In this document: piece after piece, positions 31,356 through 41,095 of the stretch
How positions within the stretch are numbered: position 1 is the first letter of the stretch
How the letters are laid out: each line of letters opens with the position of its first letter
DNA from: Azolla caroliniana
Lineage: Eukaryota; Polypodiophyta
Length of the DNA: 64,000 nt
Assembly (NCBI GenBank): GCA_043228905.1
Contig: JBHGNT010000005.1
Coordinates: 14,136,001 to 14,200,000 of the forward strand
Direction of reading: 5' to 3'
Translations under genes and position numbers: made by a program
The notes under the pieces: model-generated
The model's database searches: none
The model's input: the letters and a program-made list of their open reading frames with translations, nothing else
Told to the model about the DNA's origin: nothing

Positions 31356-34300
31356 TCACATAGCAATCAAATCGTCAACGTCATTATCTTCTTCATCCCT
31401 TATAGAAGTCTCTTCGGCTATAAGCGCATTGTCTTCCCCTGTTAGCCGATCCACTGTAAGATCTTCAATAAGCTCATCATCAAGCTCAATTAGCTCCCCG
31501 GGTTCACCGGCTAACGGAGGAATAGGCTCTCGTGAAGTAGGTTGAAACCTTTTAGTATCAGCGATGTGCTTTGCACCGACCTCCTCGTCCTAGTCCGGGC
31601 ATTCCCACAAGGCCTTGATCCTCATATTTATAAATATAACCTGCTTCTCGTCCTTCTCCAATGCAACAATGTTTCGGAAGAGCTTCAATGCACATGTAGA
31701 TGTTGTCCCTGTGAAGAACACGACAAGAAGAATTAGTTTTCAAACAAAAAAGAATCGGTATTGATTATCTCAACAATGTAATCCTAGTTCGAGGAATACT
31801 TGTGCTAGAAAACAAGTCTAATATCCAATCTCCTTCTATAGAGAACATTTCGATCAGGCACATCATAAGTCGTTGAGGTTTTTGGTAAGGGTTGACAAGT
31901 CCCCTTTCTATCGTGGTGACATGTCGCAATTTCCGTGTCACTGCTGGATATACCAGTAGAATTGAACCTCCGACTTCATTAGAATGCTCCTTGATTCTTT
32001 GTTTCTTTATTTCATCGAAGTAGCCAACCGTAATTTACTCAATAGCATTTACGAAACGAAAGGTTGGCCCTCTATTGACATTGGTTTTTATCCTATAACA
32101 AATATTGTATCGAGTTAAGAATAGATTCAATAAATTAAGAAAGGAAGAATAGTGAATGAAACTTATAAATAATCCTTACCAAGCAAGGTTTTCGATGCCA
32201 TGGCAACGAGATGTCAAAGCTTGAGCTATCGAGTACCCTTGGTCGATACTATGAAAGACAACTATCCTCCACAAGGATGCAGTCGTCAACTTAGCTAAAT
32301 CCTTGACCATTTTCTCTAATTGTTTGAACCTAAAAGGTTCATCGTCGTATGATGACCTTGCCATTTGAAATCCGTATGGAATATCTGCAAACATTAGCGT
32401 ATATTCTTTCTTTGGTATTTTCTGGATCATGTCAAGGACATCGCCACAAATTAGATTATAGTAAAGTTCTTTGGTAATGTCTTTCTTGTGGCTAAATTTT
32501 TTGAGAGAGCCATCTTCTTCAATTTCATATGCCTTGACTAAGCGATGATCCTTTTCCTTTCTAGCTCTCTCGAGATGTACAAGGAAGGATGTTGCGAAAT
32601 CGTGTATACCCTTGAATTCTCCTGGTTTCTTGCCATGACATGGTTTCTAATAGAGGCAATAAGACATCGAGTATTATTACACAACCTCTACATAGAAAGA
32701 AAACTTTATTAAAAATACCAATACTAACCCAATCCTTGAATGCAATAAAATACTCGGATAACACCTTATATGAAGACGTTACAGGGTAATCCTCGGTCAC
32801 TTGTTCCCAATTTATACATTAACTTCTTGGATCTTCATATACACCTTATGATTGTGAAATCACAAATAGAGATTAGAACTTTATAAAAAACCATATTTGT
32901 TTCAATTAGCTATTTGAGAAGACTTATTGAACTCAGTGACCATTTCTTCAAGGCTTAATTCTTCTTGGATCTTCATATACACCGTATGATTGTGAAATCA
33001 CAAATAAAGATTAGAACTTTATAAAAAACCATATTTGTTTCAATTAGCTATTTGAGAAGACTTATTGAACTCAGTGACCATTTCTTCAAGGCTTAATTCT
33101 TTCGCCACAACCCTTGACAAAACAAACACCAGAAGTTGCTCCTCCTTAATGCCTTGCATTGCTCTCCACAGAGACAACTTCATGTTGTCGGCTGCTTCTT
33201 CAATAGTCAAATCAATTTTCTTCGCCACTTGTGACTTTAATTCAAGTTGGGGGTCTACCTTACATTTCTATTTTCTTTGACCCTTGACCTCCTTATTCTC
33301 CCACATCGAAAAAAATTGAGCTTGTAGGTCCCACACTTCTCCATCTCTAAAGGAAAGTTGAAACCATGACTCATATTTATGAAGACCATGTGACTTAACA
33401 TTATCATCCACCACAAGGACAACCTCATGAAAGCATTGACATCGTAAGCCGGGTTGTAGCTTTACACCGAACTTTTGTTTGACATCGAGGTATTCATGGT
33501 GGAAGAACCTTATCCGTTCGATGGATGACATTTTCTGCCTCTAGTCATTGTCATTGTTGTCCCATGCCAAGAGATTTGCCTCTTCAGGTGTGAGGCCCAC
33601 GTATATTTTGCACTTGGCATACTTGAAGAAGAAAGTGGTTGGGTGCTCTCTAACAAGTTGCCGACGTACTTCAACCGAATGTGATCCACCAATTACAAAG
33701 TAATTGTATTGATCATGCTTCCTCACGTAAAAGTCCTCAGTTGTGGAACATTCTTCGAGATCCACCATTACAATAAAAGGCATAACTGTAGCATGTAGAT
33801 TTATTTTCATTTTTTTCTTGAGATTTTGAACATGCATTCGGTGAGGCTCTCTGATCTCAAGTGGTCTTCGTCTTGTTTTCACATCTACTGGTGGCCTATG
33901 AATGTGTGTTATAGGCAAATTGAAGACTTGCCCTTTTCTCACCAGTTTTCGCTGCATTAACTCTCTGTGAATCTTATTTTGAGGCCTTTTTGGGGCCTTT
34001 ACCGGGGATGACGAGGCATCCCTTAGAGTTATGTAGCCTTGTATATATGGTCTGAAGGTTACAATTAGATTTTGTGAACTCTCAAGATCAAGTTTAAAAT
34101 ATTCAGGCCCACAATACTTCTTGATAAGCCGATCTTCCGAGAGGTACACTCTATGTACTACCTTAGAGCAGTCTATCATGACAAGAATGTTGATGGAATC
34201 AGAATCTTCATAGTCAAATCATAAAATACGGCCATACATAAAAGGAGTGTCTTCTTCAAGGTGACCATCGCCCTTCTTCTTTACAGTATACAACATGACT

Positions 34301-34507
34301 TTCTTCTTCGAATTGACGTACCGCATACACCATTCATTGTCCGTTAGGTCACGATCAAGAAGGTCCTCATCACCAGGAGCTGCTAACATCTTTTTCTAGC
34401 AAACTTCATCAGATGGTTGAGATTTAGTCTCCGCATTCAAGAGAAGCTTCTTTTCTCTCTTCACGTTCTGGGTAACTACTTGTTTCTTGGTCTCTACCGG
34501 AGATCCC
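31356..34507 (-). pseudogene. ParB-like domain + beta-class DNA methyltransferase, copy A (broken)
   Basis: From 34179 down, an open frame of 212 codons ends at 33541. In it, KKMKINLHATVMPFIVMVDL, then NYFVIGGSHSVEVRRQLVRE, then CKIYVGLTPEEANLLAWDNN have the shape of a ParB/sulfiredoxin-fold domain (a 'GGxHS..A/RRQL' loop and a 'V..GLT.EEA..LA..N' helix). After exons MSSIERIRFFHHEYLD (33531) and KIDLTIEEAADNMKLSLWRA (33228) comes the methyltransferase: TLMFADIPYGFQ (motif IV, about 32365-32400), then KPQRLMMCLIEMF and DWILDLFSSTS (motif I, about 31815-31850). The tail is acidic and ends DNDVDDLIAM. Order IV then I is the beta class (N6-adenine or N4-cytosine). Lesions include TAG at 33541, TGA near 34216, and a mutated motif I (FSSTS for FxGTG). 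Function is inferred from motifs only. Confidence 0.68.
32823..33098. repeat. 138-bp tandem duplication inside copy A
   Basis: 32823-32960 and 32961-33098 are nearly identical (period 138). The unit includes the exon end EEMVTEFNK and the following intron. Copy B has only one unit, so the duplication happened after the copies separated. Confidence 0.88.
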
Positions 34508-34948
34508 TGATATCAGGTGGAAAATATATGTTAGTTGGGTCCTCAGATTTTGGCTACCTAACAAAATTACCATAGGTAGACTAAGACCAACACTTGCAAA
34601 TGACTTGTGTCAGTCCCTTTATTTCAATTAATGTTAGAGGTAAAAACCATAGACCTTTATTGTAGATGTAATTTGTTACAACCTATTTAACTCGGAAAAT
34701 TATAATTCTTAAGAATTTTGCTAGGACATATTTCATATCCAACAGTAGGTAAGGTCACATTGATATCATAACCCTAATTTGTGTGATATTTTCTAGTCTT
34801 TTAATCAACTTTAGGTCAAGTTCCCTATTTCACCAATGGTGCTAAATGTTACAAAATCAAGCAATTTTTTTTAAAAATGTCTTAATTTTCCATTCAAATT
34901 GGTGTTTGGACACACACATGCCAATATTTTTCTGAAAACACACTATTT
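34508..34948. other. AT-rich interval, no gene seen
   Basis: If the methyltransferase gene starts with an upstream exon, this region would be the preceding intron: on the minus strand it ends ...TTTCCACCTGATATCAG just before the recognisable exon. It has no other recognised content. Confidence 0.3.
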
Positions 34949-35327
34949 CAATACGGTGTATCCAGTTTCTGTTTAAAGTAGGGGTTTTGAATAAGAACTT
35001 GATACGCCGTATCGAGTTCCTGTTTAAAAGCCTCTATTATCAACATGACCTTGATATGTATCGAGTTCCTGATCCGAGGGAGTCTTTTAAACAGGAACTC
35101 GATACAGTGTATCGAGTTCGTGTTGCAAACACCCACTTTACTCTGGAACTTGATACACCTTATCGAGTTCCAGAGTAAAGTGGGTGTTTTCAACACGAAC
35201 TCGATATGCCATATCGATTTCCTGTTTAAAAGACTCCCTCGGATCAGGAACTCGATACATCGTATCGAGATCATGTTGATAATAGAGGCTTTTAAATAGG
35301 AACTCGATACGGCGTATCGAGATCCTG
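34949..35327. repeat. Large inverted repeat built of eight nested palindromes
   Basis: Eight palindromic units of about 25-30 bp follow the form GGAACTCGATAC-NNN-GTATCGAGTTCC. They start near 34949, 34993, 35047, 35093, 35144, 35196, 35246 and 35298, so the period is about 50 bp. The spacers between units are unique but mirror each other about a centre in unit five (about 35157). For example GCCTCTATTATCAACATGA after unit two pairs with TCATGTTGATAATAGAGGC before unit eight. The whole thus forms one long hairpin (arms about 165 bp) with a small hairpin in every unit. Both strands therefore give similar translated peptides, which are not genes. Confidence 0.93.
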
Positions 35328-35441
35328 TTTGAATCAGAGTTATGATGTGTATATATCCAGATCATGTTTGAATCAGAGTTAGTTTCGTTAGTTAGTCAAT
35401 CATGTAACTTCATAGTTACCTAGATAGAATCTAGTTAGAAC

Positions 35442-35790
35442 TGTTGACTATAACGCCTTAAATAGGGCCTTGTACAAGTGGGATATTCTAGATCCTCCAC
35501 TCCCAAGTACATTTAATATACGACTTACACCCTTGTACGTATATTCTCCTCACACATCTGCACCCTTGCACATGAGATCTATATATACCTCATTGTGGGT
35601 ATTTTTGTATTTGATGATGATAAGGCTAATTTAATATAGAGTTAATCATCCCCCATCTTGTGTTGCTCATAAGTGTACTTCTCTCTCTCTTCCTCTCAGA
35701 CATACACACACATATCATTTAATCTTCTGCTTAACTTAATCACATAAGTAGGTACTAATTAAACCTTGCTTAATTACCTAATTATTAACA
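35442..35790 (+). mobile_element. 5' LTR of Copia-5 (right end firm, left end uncertain)
   Basis: The right end ...AATTATTAACA at 35790 is followed directly by a primer-binding site TGGTATCAAAACG (35791-35803). A TATA-like CCTTAAATAGGG lies at 35456-35467. TGTTGACTA at 35442 is a possible LTR start, but an earlier start inside the upstream repeat cannot be ruled out. Confidence 0.6.
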
Positions 35791-35929
35791 TGGTATCAAA
35801 ACGTGTGGTTGAGCATATCCGCCTCTTCATATTTGTGTGTTCGAAACACCAACGACAAATTCCGGCTATCCGCTACTGTAGTGCTGCTACGTAGCACGAG
35901 TACGTGATCGAAGGAAGAAAAGCAAAATG

Positions 35930-38304
35930 GAAGACACTACATCAAAATGAACACACAAATGTGTAGCTTGCTCTCTAGTGAGAAGCTACACCAGAGCAAT
36001 TATTCATCTTGGGATTACAAGATGACCCAGTACCTTGTCGGCCAAGGGTATTGGAGCTACATTAACGATGCACAAGAAAATCGACACGACTCAAAGAACG
36101 ATGATTACACAACATGGGAGCAAGCAACGAGTTGAGTCATGTATTGCTTGGCAACATGTGTCCACGAGTTCATGCTTAGCCACATTCAAGATGTCAAGAC
36201 GCCTAAAGAAGCTTGGGCGAACTTAAAGAAAATGTTCGTCGCCAACACGATCGCCCGAAAGCTTCAACTCCGACAAGACTTGAACAACATTCGGCAAAAA
36301 GACATGTCTATGTCGAACCACACCACCAAGATCAAGAGCATTTGCGACTCACTAGGCTCTGTCAAAATAAACGTCAACGAAGACGAGATGGTTCAAGTAT
36401 GCTTGAGCGGCCTCACACAACGATTCGACTCGTTGAGGAAGACAATCTAGGCTAGGGAAAATCATCCTTCGTTCTTCAACCTTCAATCAATGCTAATGTT
36501 GAAGAGAACCACGTCCAAACCAAAACCAAGACATTAGAAGGAGAAATGTTCTTCTCGAGTTTGGATGGTGGCCAAGGACGAGGTCGAGGCGGTAGAAGAG
36601 CTCGATTCGACCCATCACACAAAGTGAACTCAAACCTTCGACAACAAGATGGAAGCCATCAAGGAACCTTCGGAAGAAGCGGGAGCTTTCATACTGAACA
36701 AGGTCGGCAAATGATGCCCGCAACTTGCTACTATTCTGGAAAAATCAGCCACCGCAAGGAGGAGTGCCGAAAAAGTAGAAGCGAGTCGTCTTTGACAAGT
36801 CGACAACTCACAAATTACGCCGCCAACTCCGAATACGACGACTACAACGGACTATTCATAATGAGGCATAGAGTGAACTCTTTGTCGGCCTCCGACTCCG
36901 CAAGAACCTCCAACTTAGAAGACGCATGGTTCGTCAATTCCAGCACCTCACATCATATGACGTCACACCAAGAGTGGTTTTGTGACTTACGAACGCCGGA
37001 CCAACCCGACTTCATAGAGACGGGAGACGACACCACACATCTCATTTGGCACATTGGCAATGTCCCATTCGGGAAAGAAGGCGAGGAAACTTGCATCAAG
37101 AATGTCTTGCATGTGCCCACAATAACGAAGAATTTGGTCTCCGTCGGCCAAATCGTGGAGCAAGGCATGCAAGTCTGCTTCATCGAGAAAGATGGCCAAC
37201 TCATAGCTAAGGGGTGGAGAGATGGCCGAATGTTCATTCTCAATTTGAACAAGGTGAAATCGGCAATGTACGCTAAAGGTCTCAAAACCGAGACAAGCAT
37301 CAAGTTGTGGCACAAGAGAATCGGCCACATAAACCTCCAATGGCTCCAAGCTATGCAATCAAAGGGAGTCGTCATTAGACTTCTGACATTCGAGTCGAAA
37401 CGAGGCGGCCAATTATGCGAAATGGGTCAACTCGGCAAACAACATTGATTCCCATTCCCGAAAGAGAGACAAGCGAGCAAAGGCCTCCTCGACATCATAC
37501 ACTCGTATGTATGGGGACCGGCTCAAACACCAATGATCAGTGGATGCCGATTCTACGTCACCTTCATTGGCGACTACTCGCGCTATGCGTGGATCTTCCT
37601 AATGAAGAAGAAGAGTGAAGTATTCTCGCATTTCCAAAAGCTTAGGCCCAAGTCAAAAAAGAAACTGGTCGGCACATTCTATGCCTACGATCAGATGGAG
37701 GCAAGGAGTACTTCTCCAATCAATTCACCTCCTACCTCCAACGTGAAGGCATTCATAGAGAATTCTCGTGCCGACTCACACCCCAACAAAATGGAGTAGC
37801 CGAAAGGAAGAATCGGCAAATACTCGAGGTTGCATGTGCCATGATGCATGAGAAGCACATGCCGAATTTCTATTGGGCCAAAGTGGCATCCACGGTCGTC
37901 TATCTCATGAATTGATGCACCACTAATGGAGTGCATGAGCTAACTCCATACAAGCTTCTCATTGGAAGGAAGCCGATCCTGTTGCACCTCAAGGTGCTCA
38001 GAAGCATTGCGAATGTACGCATCCCGAATGAACAATGATAGAAGCCCGATGCGAAGTCGGAGGAATCTATCCAATAGGATACTCGTCCGAGAAGTAGGCA
38101 TACAAGTGCTACGACCCTTCTACCCAAGCGGTTCGGGTAAAGTCGAGACGTATTCTTCGACGAGTCCGCATCATGGTACGCACCAGAGACAACTTCGACT
38201 CTGAATCCGTCGAACAAGAGGTAGAAGATGGAGATCGCTTCGAACACATGTTCGAAGAAAGTCTGATTACGGCAAGGCCTAGTGGGCCACAAGAGCCCCT
38301 GCGC
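35930..38304 (+). pseudogene. Copia-5 gag, protease and integrase (left part)
   Basis: Gag: LHQSNYSSWDYKMTQYLVGQ, with stops at 36133 and 36448, then ARKLQLRQDLNNIRQKDMS and VQVCLSGLTQRFDS (UBN2). The zinc knuckle is CYYSGKISHRKEEC, with the second Cys changed to Ser. The protease reads WFVNSSTSHHM where DSGAS is expected, so the catalytic Asp is Asn. GAG-pre-integrase: LWHKRIGHINLQWLQAMQS. Integrase reads HSYVWGP where HSDVWGP is normal, so the first catalytic Asp is Tyr. IN continues to about 37800 with frameshifts. The 300-codon frame at 36546-37448 is the longest piece. The sequence ends at the 4-bp GCGC target of the inserted Ty3 element. Confidence 0.87.
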
Positions 38305-39033
38305 TGTCGTGCCTATCGGCTCCGGATCGTTTGCGTGAGTCGGGTGGGAACCACTGGGGTTTTGGACTAGGAAGAAGAGAGTTTTAAGGCTAATAAGAAT
38401 ATAAATATGTTGTAAGAAAGAGTTATAGCAAACTCGTGAATCCCACGAGTGTATTGTATTAGATTAATCAATATGAATATAAGAATATAAACTTCGGTTG
38501 AAAGAGAATGATATAGAATTCTCGTGAATCCCACGAGTATAGTTTATTAATTGGTGTTTTTTAGAAACATATCTAGTTTCCAAATATTTTTCACACACAA
38601 TTACATTGTGCTTCCCATCCTTATGTAGTGATGAGGAAGTCTTAGTAATCCATGCTTTTTCTCTAACTATAGACCCCATGCTTTTCCTATAGATAGACTA
38701 TATGCTTTATCTAAAGTGATCATGCTTTTTTCTAACTTGTGCGTTTTTTATCATGCACGCTAGATGTGTATGTGTAGCTTTTTCTTTTGTTATGCGTTTT
38801 TCTAATGTTTATCCTAGCGTGAATTTACCTTTCTATGTGGGACATCTATGCTTTAACACTAATGAAATGCTAGTGTAATGGTAAGACATTACATTATTAA
38901 CATGGAGGTGCAAGGTTCGAATCTTGCCCTATGCATGTTCCATTTATTTTGCTATTTTCTTCTATTTCTTCATTTTTTATTGAATCTAATACTATATACG
39001 TTTTTCACGTAGTGTACAAAATACACTACGACA
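38305..39033 (-). mobile_element. 3' LTR of the gag-only element
   Basis: 729 bp; starts TGTCGT and ends ACGACA on the plus strand. The polypurine tract adjoins its right side. It carries an antisense tRNA-like module (A box 38871-38881, B box 38914-38924). Confidence 0.93.
38871..38924 (+). other. tRNA-like module in the LTR of the gag-only element
   Basis: TAGTGTAATGG (A-box form) at 38871-38881 and GGTTCGAATCT (B-box form, one mismatch) at 38914-38924, with a T-arm-like stem GCAAG/CTTGC around the latter. Copies lie at 29113-29166 and 41662-41715. It is antisense to the element. It looks like a tRNA-derived (SINE-like) insertion fixed in the LTR rather than a working tRNA gene. Confidence 0.55.
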
Positions 39034-39034
39034 C

Positions 39035-39682
39035 TCACCCCCTCCAAACCCGCACATCCTCCGGTATGTGCCGAAGTTGTTGGTGTTTGTTAGTCTCCTC
39101 CGTCCGGTCTCTACCCGATTGGTTTCGTTGCCGGCTCGTAGTACCCTCGACTTCTCTAGTTATGTTGACTTTGTCTCTCCATTTGGAGCACATCCATTCT
39201 TTCCACCCGAACCATTGTCGACATCCGATCCACCATAGTCTTCGTTCGCTTTTTGCATGGCCCGCTTGGTCCTTGTCATCCGCGGTAGTATCTTTTCTTG
39301 CCCTCTTTCTTTTCTTCATCAATCTCGACTTCTTTTCGGATTTTCGGTTTAGTCGGATTAGCTTACTTCCGATTCGGTCTCGTCGGATCGTCTTTCGTTT
39401 AGTTCGGCTTCCTTTCCGATTTGTATTCGGTCGATCCGGACTCGGTTGATCGGTTTTTACCGATTCAGTGCTCTTTCGGGTCGGTTGCTTTTCTTTTCTT
39501 TTCGTCCGGATTTGCTTTCTTTTCTTCGTTTTCACCTGCCTTGTCCTGTTCGACTTTCGGCACTTCTTTCCGTTGTTCGCTACGTAGGTCCTCCGATATG
39601 TGCTCGTTGTTCGGTCCTCGTGTGGTTGTAATGCATGCTTCTTTTCTCGCCATAGCGCGTGCTTCTTTATTCGCCATAACAC
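39035..39682 (-). CDS. Lys/Arg-rich basic region in frame after gag
   Basis: A frame of about 215 codons without ATG start lies in the same register as gag and follows its single stop (39773-39775), with no further stop until 39035. It is extremely basic: HALWREKKHALQPHED, VKTKKRKQIRTKRKEKQPTR and KSEKKSRLMKKRKRARKD. Its upstream part is a short tandem repeat (RRIKKRV-LWRIKKHA-LWREKKHA) from 24-bp DNA units. It could be reached by readthrough of the gag stop. A nucleic-acid-binding role, replacing a zinc knuckle, is plausible but unproven. Alternatively it is decayed pol-side sequence with biased composition. Confidence 0.5.
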   Translation of the reverse strand: MLWRIKKHALWREKKHALQPHEDRTTSTYRRTYVANNGKKCRKSNRTRQVKTKKRKQIRTKRKEKQPTRKSTESVKTDQPSPDRPNTNRKGSRTKRKTIRRDRIGSKLIRLNRKSEKKSRLMKKRKRARKDTTADDKDQAGHAKSERRLWWIGCRQWFGWKEWMCSKWRDKVNITREVEGTTSRQRNQSGRDRTEETNKHQQLRHIPEDVRVWRG

Positions 39683-39772
39683 GCGTTTCTTTATTCGCCG
39701 TAGAGCGTGCTCTGTATTACGCGCTTCTCCCGTCGTAGACCCGACCTCCGCATTGTCGCACTTTCTTTTAGA

Positions 39773-41056
39773 TTAGAATTTCGGATGGATCATTTTCCAT
39801 CCGAACCGACTTCCGACTTTACCTTCCTCGCCGCCATCTCCCGTCTCTCCGGTCTCACGTTGGTTCTCGGACACAACCGCCGAAGTCTCTAGATATTGTT
39901 GGCATGAATCCTCGGTATTACCTTCTTTCGTAGTTTCACCCTTAGCATTCTTCTCAGCTATCTCTTCATCGTATTCGTCGGCTTCGACATTCGTTTTCTC
40001 TCCGCCACCTTCCGTCTCTTCGGTCTCACGTTGCCTTTCGATCGCAACCGCCGGAGTCTCTGGAATCAGTGGTGGGGAAGTCTCGATATGGCAATCCGCC
40101 ATTGATTCGTCCATAGCCACCTCCGATTCGATTTCGTCTTTTGTGGCTACCTCCTTAATCACATCCGCTTCACACTCTTTATCTGCATCAATTATGCAAA
40201 CATCTATTATGCTTACCCCTTTTTGACCCGATGTCTCGGGCACTTGTATCCCGAAATTTCCTTCTACACTTGAATTATCGGCCTTATCCTTCGCCATCGT
40301 TCTTTCACAAGACGAGTGGGTGTCTTGTTCCACTCTTTCTCCCGTGGTACCATCATGTTGTATTTCGGCCTTCATATTGGCTTCATCGTTTTTCCTCAAT
40401 CGACCATCCTTCATGGGCCATGTCGTTGTTGACGAGATTCTCAGCTTCCTCTCATCATGTCTTCGGCATACCCTTTCGACTTTGGCCCAATCCTCGGTAA
40501 GGCCGTTCGCACCGTCATCATCTTCGAGTTCGATCCCAATGTCCATCCTTTCTTTCCGATTGATCGATCTTACGAATATTAAGACTTTATCTTCTCCCAC
40601 CAATCTTCGTTCCCGCTCCGAGAGTCGAGCAAAACGATGCTCGAACTCTAGGAACGCTTGCGTTGCACTTCGGTGAGTCTTCTCCGACGCCACCCATTCG
40701 TCGAATTCTCGTCGATCTCGTCCCGTCCATCTCTCATAGTCATATGCCTCCCGTAAAGCTTCTTCAAAGGACTCCCATGTCGAGTTTTGTTGTTGTATCT
40801 TGTGGATTCTCTCTTGTAGTTCGTCCGAGGCCACCCGACTAAAGGATATCACTTGCAATCCTTCCGGTATCCGATATTGCATCATCTCCGCCTTATATTC
40901 ACGTAGGTAGCGTGACACACCCTTACCGTTGAATTCCCCGTTTCGTCGCAGAAGCTGCTCTACTGCCGCCTTCATCTCCGACATCGCACGTTGTTCTTGT
41001 TGCATCCGCTCAAACATTATCATCATCATGTTCATCGCCTCTTGTTGATTCTCCAT
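39773..41056 (-). CDS. Gag of the non-autonomous LTR element
   Basis: An intact frame of about 427 codons from the first ATG at 41056, only 40 bp after the 5' LTR. The N-terminus is a Met/Glu/Gln-rich coiled coil (MMMIMFERMQQEQRAM). The middle has NGKGVSRYLREYKAEMMQYR, SFSRVASDELQERIHKIQQQ and SWESFEEALREAYDYE, a retrotrans_gag-like capsid fold. The C-terminal third is acidic (Glu/Asp-rich, with EATDKE-like and TEETEGGGEKTN segments) and includes two similar blocks, VAIERQRETEETEGGG and VVSENQRETGETGDGG. No zinc knuckle is present. The frame ends in a TAA, after which the same frame stays open. Confidence 0.82.
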   Translation of the reverse strand: MENQQEAMNMMMIMFERMQQEQRAMSEMKAAVEQLLRRNGEFNGKGVSRYLREYKAEMMQYRIPEGLQVISFSRVASDELQERIHKIQQQNSTWESFEEALREAYDYERWTGRDRREFDEWVASEKTHRSATQAFLEFEHRFARLSERERRLVGEDKVLIFVRSINRKERMDIGIELEDDDGANGLTEDWAKVERVCRRHDERKLRISSTTTWPMKDGRLRKNDEANMKAEIQHDGTTGERVEQDTHSSCERTMAKDKADNSSVEGNFGIQVPETSGQKGVSIIDVCIIDADKECEADVIKEVATKDEIESEVAMDESMADCHIETSPPLIPETPAVAIERQRETEETEGGGEKTNVEADEYDEEIAEKNAKGETTKEGNTEDSCQQYLETSAVVSENQRETGETGDGGEEGKVGSRFGWKMIHPKF

Positions 41057-41095
41057 CTCCTTGCCACCCGCCTTCACGTCGGGTTCACCAACTTG

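Larger units (their letters stand above)
30281..34507 (-). mobile_element. Element copy A carrying a ParB-methyltransferase pseudogene
   Basis: The left terminus AACACGTTCGCGTTCACAAG (30281-30300) is the same as the complement of the right end of copy B (59947). From there inward the two copies match through about 1.1 kb of 3' flank and then through the whole broken gene. Beyond 34507 (5' of the gene) the copies diverge. The end sequence also matches, in opposite orientation, 42707-42744. I read this as one end of a TIR DNA transposon, because no LTR, polypurine tract or poly(A) is present. The element's second end is not visible at copy A. Confidence 0.6.

Noticed and set aside
31356-34507. 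Bacterial contamination as the source of the methyltransferase
   Set aside because: Two diverged copies with introns lie inside plant retrotransposon sequence, one of them within a Copia gag.
34949-35327. CRISPR array
   Set aside because: Repeat-spacer spacing is CRISPR-like, but spacers mirror each other around a centre, units are palindromes of varying sequence, and the context is plant retrotransposon DNA without cas genes.
34948-35365. Small proteins with repeated 'YRVPDPRESFKQELDT'-like peptides
   Set aside because: The peptides arise from the palindromic array, appear on both strands alike, and lack starts and context of a gene.
38871-38924. Functional tRNA genes at the A/B-box modules
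   Set aside because: No complete cloverleaf or acceptor stem is visible, the B box has a mismatch, and the module is part of a repeated LTR.
39421-39738. Plus-strand Phe/Ser/Leu-rich open frames inside the gag-only element
   Set aside because: They are antisense shadows of the Lys/Arg-rich minus-strand frame and carry no recognisable domain.
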